Source: Kaistia geumhonensis (GTDB taxonomy: Bacteria; Pseudomonadota; Alphaproteobacteria; Rhizobiales; Kaistiaceae). From it: DNA of 64,000 bases. Numbering within the stretch: position 1 is the stretch's first letter; each line of letters begins with the position of its first letter. Below, one piece after another: positions 33,566 to 42,425 of the stretch. The DNA is taken from NCBI RefSeq assembly GCF_030815145.1, contig NZ_JAUSWJ010000001.1:992001-1056000 (forward strand), given 5' to 3'. The notes under the pieces were generated by a model. The model saw only the letters and a program-made list of their open reading frames with translations. It was not told where the DNA came from and ran no database searches. The position numbers were made by a program, and so were the translations under genes.

Positions 33566-34516
33566 ATGTCAGTCGTGTCGCGTCATGCGCCGGCCGGTTC
33601 CGAACCGGTCGCCGCATCCGGTTGTCCGTTCCCGCACGGATCGAACAGCCTCCACCCGTTCAATTTCGACGACTGGCTCGAAAATGATCTGAGATGCTCC
33701 GCGGGAAAGCGCGAGTTTCAGCTCGGCCGCTATGTCGTCGCCCATGTCCGTAACGGCTATCAGTTTTCGGAAGCCTTCGACCGCTTCGCCGACAATGTCG
33801 CGCTCTATCGCAAGGTCGGGTTCCTGGCGATCGTGCAGACGAGGCAGCGCTTCATCGATTCGGCCTCGGAGCTGCGGCTGCTCGGCGACATCATCGTCGA
33901 TGCCGGCTATGCCGACAGCGCCGGCGCGCTGATCCGCAGCGAAACCGTCGCGATTCCCGTCGAGATCGACTGCCCTGTGACCGGGCTGCCGACGCGATAC
34001 GAGTTCTTTCCGGTCGCGTTCTGCTGCCATGCGGCCGATCCCGCCGATCCGCTCTACGATCCCTCGCTCAGCGCGCCGTTCCTCGCCATCAACACGACTT
34101 CCGATGCCTTCGCCTTCGGCATGCTGGTGCGCGACCTTTCCATCCGCCATTTCGGCCGCCCGCCCCACGAGATTGTCCGGCGGGAGGATTTTGAGCGGCT
34201 GCTGATGCGCTGCGCGGGCGCCTGGCAGAACATGTCGGTCAACACCATCAACGCCTACAACAAGGTTTCCGTCCGGGCCGAACGCGCGGTGAGTCTTTCG
34301 GAAGATCAGAGCGTCTGGTACGCGCCACACAACGATCCGGTCTTCGCCGAACTGGTGAAGGAGCGTCACAGCCACGAGATGCCCGTGGTCTATGCCCGTC
34401 GCCTCGCCGAAAAATGGTCGGCGGCGCTCTATGACGGCGTCCGCTCCTCCAGCAACCGCGACGGCCAGTCCGGCGGCATTCCGGCCTTCGATACGATGGG
34501 ATGGGCGAGCCTATGA
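33566..34516 (+). CDS. Unknown protein, first gene of the SET/MFS operon
   Basis: I do not recognise this 316-residue protein. It has no signal peptide or membrane helix. Notable parts are SGCPFPHGSNSLHPFNFDDWLENDL near the start, IDCPVTGLPTRYEFFPVAFCCHAADP near 130-155 (with three cysteines) and IRHFGRPPHEIVRREDFERLL. The ATG at 33566 follows TTGGGGGCGTC. Its stop overlaps the start of the SET-domain gene by four bases (ATGA), so the two products are probably made together and may act on each other or on one substrate. Confidence 0.88.
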   Translation: MSVVSRHAPAGSEPVAASGCPFPHGSNSLHPFNFDDWLENDLRCSAGKREFQLGRYVVAHVRNGYQFSEAFDRFADNVALYRKVGFLAIVQTRQRFIDSASELRLLGDIIVDAGYADSAGALIRSETVAIPVEIDCPVTGLPTRYEFFPVAFCCHAADPADPLYDPSLSAPFLAINTTSDAFAFGMLVRDLSIRHFGRPPHEIVRREDFERLLMRCAGAWQNMSVNTINAYNKVSVRAERAVSLSEDQSVWYAPHNDPVFAELVKERHSHEMPVVYARRLAEKWSAALYDGVRSSSNRDGQSGGIPAFDTMGWASL

Positions 34517-34926
34517 GCTACACCAACGACGACTTCGTCGAGGTCCGCGCCATCAGCGAGGACCACAGCGCGATCTATGCGAGGACGGCGATCCCCAAGG
34601 ACGCCCTGATCGGCTTCTTCGACGGCAAGGCGCTGCTGATCGATCTCGACCGCGCCGACGAACTCGACGATTTCTGGTGGCGGCAATCGGTGCATCTGAA
34701 GCTGATCGGCCGCAAGCTGCTCTGCTTCCTGCCGACCGAGACCCCCGCCGGCGTCGACTTCCTCAACCATTCCTGCCGCCCCAACACCCGCGTCGAGGAC
34801 CAGATCTATGTCTTCGCGACGCGCGACATCGCGCCGGGCGAGGAACTGACGGCCGACTACCGGACCTTCAACCTCGTTCCGGAGGGCAAGAAGTGCTGGT
34901 GCCCCGAGCCGCTGTGCGAAATCTGA
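34513..34926 (+). CDS. Minimal SET-domain protein (lysine methyltransferase-like)
   Basis: This 137-residue protein is a bare SET domain with the key motifs in order: DFLNHSCRPNTRVED (SAM/knot motif NHSCxPN, about residues 84-98), EELTADY (catalytic Tyr region) and a post-SET-like cysteine cluster (KCWCPEPLCE). SET enzymes transfer a methyl group from SAM to protein lysines; bacterial examples are few in target and mostly uncharacterised. It is translationally coupled to the unknown gene upstream and followed after 10 bases by an MFS gene. The substrate is unknown. Confidence 0.9.
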   Translation: MSYTNDDFVEVRAISEDHSAIYARTAIPKDALIGFFDGKALLIDLDRADELDDFWWRQSVHLKLIGRKLLCFLPTETPAGVDFLNHSCRPNTRVEDQIYVFATRDIAPGEELTADYRTFNLVPEGKKCWCPEPLCEI

Positions 34927-34936
34927 CCGCCGCCGC

Positions 34937-36100
34937 ATGACAGCCAAGCGCTTCTGGCCGGTCGCCGGCGTCCTGCTGCTCATCGGCATCGAGGCGCTCC
35001 TCTTCGGCTACAGCTATCCCTTCTTCTCGCTGGCGCTGGAATCGAAGGGCATCGCCACCTGGCTGATCGGCCTCAACGCCTCGCTGGCCGGCGCGGGCAT
35101 CCTCATCTTCGGCCCGTTCCTGCCGGCGCTGATCGATCGACTGGGCCTCAAGTTCCTGGTCGCGGCGCAGTTCGCGCTGTCATTCCTGTCCTTCGCGGCG
35201 ATCCTCGCCTTCGACCATCTCGCCGTCTGGTTCGTCGCCCGCTTCGTGATGGGAACCTGCTTCTCCGCGCTCTGGACGACGACCGAGATCTGGCTGAACG
35301 GCGTCGTGGACGACCGCAATCGCGGCCGCATCGTCGGCGCGTCGGGCACGCTCTATGCCGCCTGCCAGTTCGTCGGCCCGCTGATGCTCTCGGCGACCGG
35401 ATCGACCGGCAGCCTGCCGCTCATCGCCGCCATGGCGCCGCTTGCGGTGGGCGTCGCCGTCGCCCTGTCGATCCGCTCGGCCGTCGGCGAGACCGACGAG
35501 GAGGAGACGGGCAGCGCAGCGACGCTCCGCACCGCGCTCGGCCTTGCCGGCGCGCTCATTGCCGCCGCCTTCCTGACCGGGGTGGGCGAGACCGCCATGC
35601 AGAGCCTGCTGCCGCTCTACGGGCTGGCGCACGGCCTTTCCGAGGCCGCCGCCTCGCGGCTCGTCGCGGTCTTCAGCCTCGGCGAGGCGATCCTCGTCGC
35701 GGTGCTCGGCTGGATGGCCGATCGCTACGGACGGCGGCTGACCCTCATCGGCTGCGCGGCGCTGGCCGTCGTCAGCACGCTCGCCCTCCCCTTCGTCATG
35801 GGCAGGGGCCTCATCCTCGAGCCGGTGCTCTTCATCGCCGGCGGCACGGTCTCGGGGCTCTACACGCTCGGCATCGTGCTGATCGGCCAGGACTTCCGCG
35901 GCCAGCGCCTCGCCGTCGTCTCGACGGGGTTCGCCATGGCCTATTCCGCCGGCTCGGTCGTCGGCGCGACACCGATCGGCTACCTGATCGATCTCTTCGG
36001 CGTCGAGGCGCTGCCGCTCACCGTGGCGCTCGGCTTCCTGGCGCTGATGGCCTTCCTGGTCCGGCCGCGCCGACGCATCGAACTCGCCGCAGAAGACTGA
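34937..36100 (+). CDS. MFS transporter, third gene of the SET operon
   Basis: This 387-residue protein has about 12 membrane helices and the MFS signature between helices 2 and 3 (PALIDRLGLKF) and between 8 and 9 (GWMADRYGRRLTLIG). It resembles MFS sugar/drug transporters of the YcaD type. It starts 10 bases after the SET gene, so an export role for something the first two proteins make or modify is possible but unproven. Confidence 0.92.
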   Translation: MTAKRFWPVAGVLLLIGIEALLFGYSYPFFSLALESKGIATWLIGLNASLAGAGILIFGPFLPALIDRLGLKFLVAAQFALSFLSFAAILAFDHLAVWFVARFVMGTCFSALWTTTEIWLNGVVDDRNRGRIVGASGTLYAACQFVGPLMLSATGSTGSLPLIAAMAPLAVGVAVALSIRSAVGETDEEETGSAATLRTALGLAGALIAAAFLTGVGETAMQSLLPLYGLAHGLSEAAASRLVAVFSLGEAILVAVLGWMADRYGRRLTLIGCAALAVVSTLALPFVMGRGLILEPVLFIAGGTVSGLYTLGIVLIGQDFRGQRLAVVSTGFAMAYSAGSVVGATPIGYLIDLFGVEALPLTVALGFLALMAFLVRPRRRIELAAED

Positions 36101-36103
36101 GAC

Positions 36104-36901
36104 TCACCGCGCCTGCCGGTCGAGAAAGTCGATCAGCGCCGCGTCGAAGGCGGCGGGCTGCTCGATCGGCGCCATATGGCCGCTGCGCTCTATCACGACG
36201 AGGTCCGAATCAGGCGTCAGCCCGTCCAGTTCCGCCATCGCCGCCACAGAAGCGAAAGGATCGCGGTCCGCGGCGATGAAGCGGACGGGCACCTTGGTCC
36301 GCGCGAGGGCCGGCCGGTAATCGACCCGATATCCGGACCGGAAGGCACGCCTGAGCGCCGCCTGGTCCATGCCGGCGCGCCAGACGACGAAGCGCTCGAC
36401 CGCCTCGGGATTCTCCGCCGCATAGTCTTCATGCCAGATGGCCGCTGCCTGCTCGCGGGCGAAGGCGAGCGGGCCGAGTGTCGTCGCCCGGGCCAGCATC
36501 ACCTCGGTGCCCGCTTCCCCGCCCGGCGTCGCATGAACCGCGCAGCAGGCGATCAAAGCCGCTGCGAGTCTCTCTTCCGCCTTGCCGATCATGGCCGCGG
36601 CCACGATGCCGCCGAGCGAGAAGCCGGCCACCGCGAAGCGCGGGGTCGACAGCGCGTCCATCAGCGCCAGCATGTCCTCGGCATAGAGATCGATCGCATA
36701 GGGCATATCGGGCTTGTCGGTGGCGCCCATGCCGCGAAGATCCGGCGCCACGACACGGTAGCCTTCTGCGGCGAGGCGCGCGATCTGGCCCTTCCACAGG
36801 CTGTGATCCCAGCCAAGCCCGTGGATGAGGAGCACGGGCGGGCCGTCCTCCGGTCCTGCGATAAGGACTTCGTGTCCGATGCCGTTGGCGACCAGGCGCA
36901 C
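36104..36901 (-). CDS. Alpha/beta hydrolase
   Basis: This 265-residue alpha/beta-hydrolase has the oxyanion motif LLIHGLGWDHSLW, the nucleophile elbow AGFSLGG (Ser near 95) and a C-terminal catalytic His (RSGHMAPIEQP). It is close in type to 3-oxoadipate enol-lactonase and related esterases. It is convergent with the MFS gene and divergent from an ABC importer operon (171 bp apart). Confidence 0.91.
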   Translation of the reverse strand: MRLVANGIGHEVLIAGPEDGPPVLLIHGLGWDHSLWKGQIARLAAEGYRVVAPDLRGMGATDKPDMPYAIDLYAEDMLALMDALSTPRFAVAGFSLGGIVAAAMIGKAEERLAAALIACCAVHATPGGEAGTEVMLARATTLGPLAFAREQAAAIWHEDYAAENPEAVERFVVWRAGMDQAALRRAFRSGYRVDYRPALARTKVPVRFIAADRDPFASVAAMAELDGLTPDSDLVVIERSGHMAPIEQPAAFDAALIDFLDRQAR

Positions 36902-36958
36902 TGTGCCTTCTCCTGCTCAAATCTGATCCATCTGCCGCAATCTTCGCCAGAGACGAGG

Positions 36959-36971
36959 ATTATCGGCAAAA
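36959..36971. promoter_or_regulatory. Possible GntR half-site upstream of the ABC operon
   Basis: ATTATCGGCAAAA matches the ATTATCGACAATC element of the GntR locus at 10 of 13 positions and lies 102 bp before the binding-protein start. It hints that the importer shares the regulator encoded at 45121. Confidence 0.4.
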
Positions 36972-37072
36972 TGGTATTTTGTAGAAAGTCGGCTTTCCGC
37001 GAAAGCCCCGTGGCACAGAGCTTGCTGATGTCCTTTCGGTCCCTTCCAGCGAGAACGCCAGAAAGGCAGTCC

Positions 37073-38164
37073 ATGACCGACAAGACCCGCAAGCCCGCTT
37101 CCGGCAAGGCCACGGCCGACAAGGTCGTCCTCGCCGTGCCGACCCTCAACCTCAATCGCCGCTCGCTGATGAAGGCAGGCGGTGGATTGCTCGCCGGCGT
37201 GTTCCTGGCGCCCGGCGCCATGACCTTCGGCCCGCGCACCGCCTATGCGGCCGACAAGTTCGTGCACCAGCTCGGCTGGATCAAGTCGATCCAGTTCGGC
37301 GGCCATTTCGCGGCGATCGATCAGGGCTACTTCGCCGACGAGGGCATTGAGGCGGAGTTCCTCGCCGGCGGTCCCGGCACGGACGGCACGGCGCTCGTCG
37401 CCAGCGGCCAGGTCATGACCAGCGACAGCGATGTCGAAGGCGTCATCCGCAACCGCATCAGCGGCGTCCCGGTCAAGGCCTTCGCCGCGATCATGCAGAA
37501 GGCGCCCGGCGCGATCATGTCGCTGCCGTCGAAGCCGATCCGCACGCTGCAGGACTTCCCGGGCAAGACCATCGCGCTTCCGAACGCGACCCGCCCGCAG
37601 GTCGACATCCTGCTGAAGTCGGCCGGCATCGACCCGTCGACGGTCAACTACGTTCCGGTCGGCACGGATCCCGGCATCCTCGCCGCCGGCCAGGTCGACG
37701 GCTATTACGGCTGGGCGACCAATCAAGGCGTCATGCTCAAGGAGCGCGGCGTCGACATCGTCGTCGCCTACATGAACGATCTCGGGCTGCCGGGCTATGC
37801 CGGCGTGCTCTACGCGACCGACGAGTCGATCGACACCAAGTCCGACCTGATCACGCGCTGGCTGAAGGCCGAGATCAAGGGCTGGCAGTGGTTCCTCGAC
37901 AATCCCGACGCGATGGCGAAGCTGATGGTCGACAAATACGGCCAGCGCGGGCTCGACCTGAAGGCCCAGACGGCCGAGGCCGGCGTCTACAAGGACTTCA
38001 TCCCGGTCGGCGACGCGGCGAAGAACGGCCTGCTCTGGATCGAGCCTTCGGTCTTCCAGCAGGGCATCGAGTTCTCGATCAAGGCCGGCGATCTCAAGGA
38101 AGGTCAGGTCAAGGTCGAGGACGTCGTCACGCAGAAGCTGATCGCGGCCGCGCACGGCAAGTGA
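37073..38164 (+). CDS. ABC transporter substrate-binding protein (NMT1/SsuA-like, Tat signal)
   Basis: This 363-residue periplasmic protein has a twin-arginine signal (LNRRSLMKAGGGLLAGVFLAPGAM) with likely cleavage near AYA. The mature part has the NMT1/SsuA/ThiY-type layout: LGWIKSIQFGGHFAAIDQGYFADEGIEAEFLAGGPGTDG near 66-105 and GKTIALPNATRPQVDILLKSAGI near 170. GAAAGGCAGTCC precedes the ATG. Related proteins bind sulfonates, nitrate or pyrimidine-like compounds. It heads an importer operon with one ATPase and two permease genes. Confidence 0.92.
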   Translation: MTDKTRKPASGKATADKVVLAVPTLNLNRRSLMKAGGGLLAGVFLAPGAMTFGPRTAYAADKFVHQLGWIKSIQFGGHFAAIDQGYFADEGIEAEFLAGGPGTDGTALVASGQVMTSDSDVEGVIRNRISGVPVKAFAAIMQKAPGAIMSLPSKPIRTLQDFPGKTIALPNATRPQVDILLKSAGIDPSTVNYVPVGTDPGILAAGQVDGYYGWATNQGVMLKERGVDIVVAYMNDLGLPGYAGVLYATDESIDTKSDLITRWLKAEIKGWQWFLDNPDAMAKLMVDKYGQRGLDLKAQTAEAGVYKDFIPVGDAAKNGLLWIEPSVFQQGIEFSIKAGDLKEGQVKVEDVVTQKLIAAAHGK

Positions 38165-38218
38165 GCGAGCGCCGGGTGGGGGGCCCGCGAAAGGCCCTCA
38201 CCTGCCTTCCACTCTGCT

Positions 38219-38286
38219 CTCTCCCTTGCGAGAGGCTAAGGCCGGACCCGCCTGGATCTTCCCCTCTCCCGGCTCGCGGGAGAGGG
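38219..38286. repeat. REP-like palindromes inside the ABC operon
   Basis: Two palindromes (around 38219-38236, and 38262-38286 with CCCTCTCCCG and CGGGAGAGGG arms) plus a flanking GGGTGAGGG match the repeat family at 19185-19420. They lie between the binding-protein and ATPase genes, where they could protect the upstream mRNA. Confidence 0.65.
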
Positions 38287-38342
38287 CCTGGGTGAGGGTC
38301 TTTCCGGCAAGCGCGCGAGCGCGACGGAGTTTGGACTGATCC

Positions 38343-39125
38343 ATGACCGAGATCCTGATCGACCATGTGGTCAAGGACTTCGAGATCGACCGCCGGTCGG
38401 TGCGCGCGATCGACGACATCTCGCTCACCTTTCCCTCTGGCAGCTTCTCGGCGCTGATCGGGCCGTCGGGCTGCGGAAAGTCGACGCTGCTCAGGCTCGT
38501 CGCCGACATTCTCGCGCCCACCACCGGCACCATCCGCGTCGGCGGGCTCCCTCCGGGCGAGGCGAGGCTCCGCCACGAGATCGGCTTCGTCTTCCAGGAT
38601 GCGAGCCTTCTTCCCTGGCGCACGGTGCTCGAGAACATCCAGTTGCCGCTCGAGGTGGCCGGCGGGCCGATCGGTGACGGGCCGAGGCCGGAAAACCTCA
38701 TCCGCCTCGTCGGCCTCTCAGGCTTCGAGAATGCGAAACCGGCCCAGCTTTCCGGCGGCATGCAGCAGCGCGTCTCGATCGCCCGCGCCCTGACGCTGCG
38801 GCCGAAGGTGCTGCTGCTCGACGAGCCGTTCGGCGCGCTCGACGAGATCACCCGGCAGCGCATGAACATGGAACTCCTGCGCATCTGGCAGGAGACGGGA
38901 ACGACGGCGATCCTCGTCACGCACACGATCGGCGAGGCGGTGTTCATGGCCGATCGCGTCCATGTGCTCGCCGCGCATCCCGGCCGCCTCGTCACCTCGA
39001 TCGAGGTCGACCTGCCCCGCCCCCGCGAACTGGCGATGCTGCAGACGCCCGCCTTCAACCATTTCGAGAACGCCGTCAGGGCGGCCCTGTTCGGCGACGA
39101 ACTGAAGGCGGTCGCAGGTGGCTGA
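38343..39125 (+). CDS. ABC transporter ATPase (SsuB/TauB type)
   Basis: A 260-residue ATPase with Walker A GPSGCGKST (about 39-47), the Q-loop FVFQDASLLPW, signature LSGGMQQRVSIARAL, Walker B VLLLDEPFGALD and the switch histidine in VTHTIGEAVFMADRV. Sulfonate/nitrate/taurine-type importers have this build. It overlaps the next permease gene by eight bases. Confidence 0.95.
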   Translation: MTEILIDHVVKDFEIDRRSVRAIDDISLTFPSGSFSALIGPSGCGKSTLLRLVADILAPTTGTIRVGGLPPGEARLRHEIGFVFQDASLLPWRTVLENIQLPLEVAGGPIGDGPRPENLIRLVGLSGFENAKPAQLSGGMQQRVSIARALTLRPKVLLLDEPFGALDEITRQRMNMELLRIWQETGTTAILVTHTIGEAVFMADRVHVLAAHPGRLVTSIEVDLPRPRELAMLQTPAFNHFENAVRAALFGDELKAVAGG

Positions 39126-39933
39126 GGGAGCCACCCTTCCGGCCCGACGCGCGGCTCTCGCCATGCTCGGTGGCGTGGCGGCGCCGGCAGCGATCGTCTT
39201 GGTTCTCGTCGCGTTGTGGCAGGGCGCCAAGATGGGCGGGCTGCTGCCGATCACCGTACCCGCGCCGAGCGAAATCGCCGAGGCCTTCGGCCGGTCGTGG
39301 TCGGATCTCCTCTATCACATGGTGCCGACGGTCCTTTCTGCGCTGGCCGGCTTCGTCCTCGCGACGCTGATCGCGCTGGCGCTCGGCGCGATCGCCATCT
39401 CCTGGCGCCGCTCCGAGGCGACGATCCTCAAGCTCGGCATCGTCGTCGATTCGATCCCGCTGATCGCGCTGACTCCGATCCTGATGGTCTGGCTCGGCAA
39501 TGGCATGTCGTCGCGTGTCGTCATCGCAACGATCGCGGCGCTGTTCCCGCTGCTGGTCGGCGTCGTGCAGGGCTTCAAGGCGGTCGATCGCAACGTATCC
39601 GAGCTCTTCCACATCCTTGCCGCATCGCGCTGGCAACGGCTGAGGAAGCTCGCCTTCCCCTCGGCCCTCCCCTACCTCTTCTCGGCCTTGAAGATCGCCG
39701 CGCCGCTTTCCGTGCTCGGCGCGCTGATCGCCGAATGGGTCAGCGCCGATCGCGGCCTCGGCATCATGATGATCTATGCGCTGTTCTCCTTCGACGTGCC
39801 GCTGGCCTGGCTGACCATCCTCGCGGTGTGTTTCGTCGCGACGCTGGCCTACGGGCTCGTGGCACTCGCCGAGCGGATCGTGCTCGGCGGCCCGCAGGAT
39901 CCGATCGGAGCGACAGGAGGCGGCCATGGCTGA
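39118..39933 (+). CDS. ABC transporter permease (SsuC type)
   Basis: A 271-residue BPD_transp_1 permease of the SsuC/NrtB group with about six membrane helices and the EAA-like loop HILAASRWQRLRKLAFPSALPYLFSALK. The start is a GTG at 39118 overlapping the ATPase gene. A second permease gene follows with an eight-base overlap, so the transporter probably uses a heterodimer. Confidence 0.93.
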   Translation: MAEGATLPARRAALAMLGGVAAPAAIVLVLVALWQGAKMGGLLPITVPAPSEIAEAFGRSWSDLLYHMVPTVLSALAGFVLATLIALALGAIAISWRRSEATILKLGIVVDSIPLIALTPILMVWLGNGMSSRVVIATIAALFPLLVGVVQGFKAVDRNVSELFHILAASRWQRLRKLAFPSALPYLFSALKIAAPLSVLGALIAEWVSADRGLGIMMIYALFSFDVPLAWLTILAVCFVATLAYGLVALAERIVLGGPQDPIGATGGGHG

Positions 39934-40708
39934 GGCGGTTGCCGCATCCAGGGAGCGGCGCAAGCTGTCGTTCGGCGGCCTCGTCGCGCCGCTCGGCTTC
40001 GCCGTCGTCCTGATCGGGATCTGGAAGCTGCTCGTGACGGCATTCTCGGTGCCGGCCTATATCATGCCGCCGCCAGAGGCGGCGCTCGCGGCGTTCCAGG
40101 CCAGTCCTGGCAAGATCGGCCTCGCGGTGTTCTATACGCTGCGCAACGCCGCGGCGGGCCTCGCGGTCGCCTTCGTGATCGCCATCTCGCTCGCGGCCGC
40201 CTTCGTCAATTCGAAGGCCGTCACCCGGGCGGTGCTCCCCATCGTGATCGGCCTCCGGACGGCGCCGGTTCTCGCCATCGCGCCGATCCTCATCATGGTG
40301 TTCGGGCGCGGCATCGGCACGGCGATCGCGGTCGTCGTCATCGTCTCGTTCTTCCCGATCATGGTGAACGCCATGAAGGGGTTCTCGTCGACCCGCAAGA
40401 ACGCGCTCGAACTGATGCATGTGCTCGGCGCGAGCGGATCGGCGACCTTCATCAAGGTGCGGCTCCCCTTCGCGCTGCCCTTCATCTTCGCCGGGCTCCG
40501 CAGCGCTGCCACGAGCGCGATCCTCGCCGCGATGCTCGCCGAATGGCTGTCCGGTGCGCCGGGCCTCGGCACCATGATCCTCGACGCCGCGTCCTATCGG
40601 AAGAACGACCTGCTCTGGGCGGCCGTCATCGTCTCGATGGTGCTCGCCTATCTCATCTTCTCGCTTACCACGGCCGTCGAGCGGCGCCTCACCTCCTGGC
40701 GCGGCTGA
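39926..40708 (+). CDS. ABC transporter permease (SsuC type), second subunit
   Basis: This 260-residue permease is a homologue of the preceding one, with about six helices and the loop LMHVLGASGSATFIKVRLPFALPFIFAGLR. Overlapping starts and stops along the operon point to coordinated translation with the first permease. An SDR gene follows 11 bases later and is probably cotranscribed. Confidence 0.93.
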   Translation: MAEAVAASRERRKLSFGGLVAPLGFAVVLIGIWKLLVTAFSVPAYIMPPPEAALAAFQASPGKIGLAVFYTLRNAAAGLAVAFVIAISLAAAFVNSKAVTRAVLPIVIGLRTAPVLAIAPILIMVFGRGIGTAIAVVVIVSFFPIMVNAMKGFSSTRKNALELMHVLGASGSATFIKVRLPFALPFIFAGLRSAATSAILAAMLAEWLSGAPGLGTMILDAASYRKNDLLWAAVIVSMVLAYLIFSLTTAVERRLTSWRG

Positions 40709-40719
40709 CGGCGGAGACC

Positions 40720-41508
40720 ATGCTCATGAGGCTTCAGGATCGCGCTATCCTCGTCACCGGCCCCGCCAAGGGCATGGGCGGCGCCATAACGCTCGCCATC
40801 GCGGCGGCGGGCGGCGACCTCGTGCTGATCGGACGCGACATGGGGCCGATCGAGGCCGTCGCCGAAGATGTGCGTGCGCTCGGCCGCGACGCGCTTGTCG
40901 TCAGGGCCGACATCACGGACGAAACGGAGGTGCATGCCGCCGTCGCCGCAGCCTCGGCGTATTTCGGGCCACGCCTCTACGGTGCCGTCAATGTCGCCGG
41001 CGTCTCGGGTCCGACCGGCAAGACGCTGTGGGAGCATTCGGTCGAGGATTTCCGCGAGCTGTTCGATGTGAACGTGCTCGGCACCTTCCTCGTCATGAAG
41101 GCGATGCTGCCGCAGCTGATCGCTCGTCAGGCGGGGTCGATCGTCAATATCGGAGGCACCTTCGGCTTCAAGGGCGTGCGCAAGGCCTCGCTCTATGGCG
41201 CCACCAAATGGACGCTGCGCGGGCTGACCAAGTCGGCCGCGCTCGAAGCCGGAGGCGCCGGCGTGCGCGTCAACATGGTCTCGCCCGGCGGCGTCGAAGG
41301 ACCGCGCCTCACCCGCCAGCTCGGTGAGGAGGCCGCGATCGAGGGCATCACCTTTGACGAGCGCCTCGCCCGCTTTGCGACCACCAGCGCGCTCGGCCGC
41401 ATGAGCACCGCTGACGACATCGCCGAGGCCGTGCTGTTCCTGCTCTCCCCCGCCGCCCGCAACATCACCGGCCAGGACCTCCTCGTCGACGGCGGCACGA
41501 TCGTCTAG
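40720..41508 (+). CDS. SDR-family protein with atypical catalytic site (1)
   Basis: This 262-residue short-chain dehydrogenase has an unusual glycine-rich motif TGPAKGMG (about 13-20) in place of the normal TGxxxGIG. The YxxxK pair is intact (Tyr159, Lys163) but the expected catalytic Ser, 13 residues before the Tyr, is Gly146 in NIGGTFG, with Thr147 next to it. The SDR at 47848 shares all three features, so they form a pair. CGGAGACC precedes the ATG; an ATG six bases on is an alternative. It is the last gene of the importer operon and overlaps the convergent amidohydrolase gene by four bases. Confidence 0.9.
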   Translation: MLMRLQDRAILVTGPAKGMGGAITLAIAAAGGDLVLIGRDMGPIEAVAEDVRALGRDALVVRADITDETEVHAAVAAASAYFGPRLYGAVNVAGVSGPTGKTLWEHSVEDFRELFDVNVLGTFLVMKAMLPQLIARQAGSIVNIGGTFGFKGVRKASLYGATKWTLRGLTKSAALEAGGAGVRVNMVSPGGVEGPRLTRQLGEEAAIEGITFDERLARFATTSALGRMSTADDIAEAVLFLLSPAARNITGQDLLVDGGTIV

Positions 41509-42422
41509 CGGGCGGTCGTCGCGGGCGAGAGACGCTCAAAAGGCTGGATTAGATAGAGCCGTCGCGCCGTCCCCGCGAACATCTGCGCCTGCTCGTCGTC
41601 GGAAAGATGTGCCACCGCCTCCGCGAATGTCTCGAAGGCGCGGGCGAAGGGCACCGTGCGGTCGTGCACCGGAAAGTCGCTCGCGAAGGCGAGGCGCGAA
41701 GGACCGAACCAGTCGACGAGCTCGCGGATGGGCTCCGCGAGGCGCGCATCGGTCCAGCCCGGCATGCGGCAGTGAAGCGCCGAGATCTTGACAGCGATAT
41801 TGGGCAGCGCCGCGGCCGACCGCATCGCCTCGCGCCACAGTTTCGTGCCGTCCCCCGAAGCGAAATCCGGGCTGCCGGCATGCTCGATGACGAATTGCAG
41901 CTCGGGCAGGCGCCGCGCCAGCTCCAGCGCATCGGTCATCTGCCAAGGCTCCAGCATCATGTCGAAGACGAGGCCGCGACGGGCGAGTTCGGCGAGCCCT
42001 GCCGCGAAGGCCGGACGGCGCATCAGATCCGGCGCGCGGGCGAAGGACGGATGCCCCGGCCGCACCGCGACGATGTCGCGGATGCCTGCGAGCCGCGGCG
42101 TGGCGGCGGCTAGCTGGTCGAGCCGCCCGGCGATGTCCGGAGCGTCGAGCGGCGCATGCGCGACGATCGCGGTGGCGATGCGCGGATCGACGCGGTGAAG
42201 CTCCTCCGCCGCTTCCGCCTCAGCCAGCGGATCGCGCGCCACGGCCTCGATCCAGACCGTCGCGACGACGTCGAGGCCGTCGGCGGCGGCGTGATAGTCG
42301 GCGGGCTCCATGTCGTCGGCGAGCGCCTCGTTGCCGGCGCCGGCAAGCCAGGGGATGGTCGCGTGGCCACGCTGCCAGAGATGGTGATGCGCATCGACGA
42401 CCGGCCCGCTATAGCTCGCCAT
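41505..42422 (-). CDS. Amidohydrolase (COG3618, lactonase-like)
   Basis: This 305-residue TIM-barrel metal hydrolase of the amidohydrolase-2 group begins VVDAHHHLWQRG (metal-binding HxH) and has FVIEHAGSPDF and LAFASDFPVHDR near residues 160 and 245. Relatives are rhamnonolactonase, fuconolactonase and 2-pyrone-4,6-dicarboxylate lactonase. It is the last gene of a leftward operon after a Gfo/Idh dehydrogenase and a cyclic amidohydrolase, so a lactone or cyclic imide step in that pathway is likely. Confidence 0.9.
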   Translation of the reverse strand: MASYSGPVVDAHHHLWQRGHATIPWLAGAGNEALADDMEPADYHAAADGLDVVATVWIEAVARDPLAEAEAAEELHRVDPRIATAIVAHAPLDAPDIAGRLDQLAAATPRLAGIRDIVAVRPGHPSFARAPDLMRRPAFAAGLAELARRGLVFDMMLEPWQMTDALELARRLPELQFVIEHAGSPDFASGDGTKLWREAMRSAAALPNIAVKISALHCRMPGWTDARLAEPIRELVDWFGPSRLAFASDFPVHDRTVPFARAFETFAEAVAHLSDDEQAQMFAGTARRLYLIQPFERLSPATTAR

Positions 42423-42425
42423 CGG

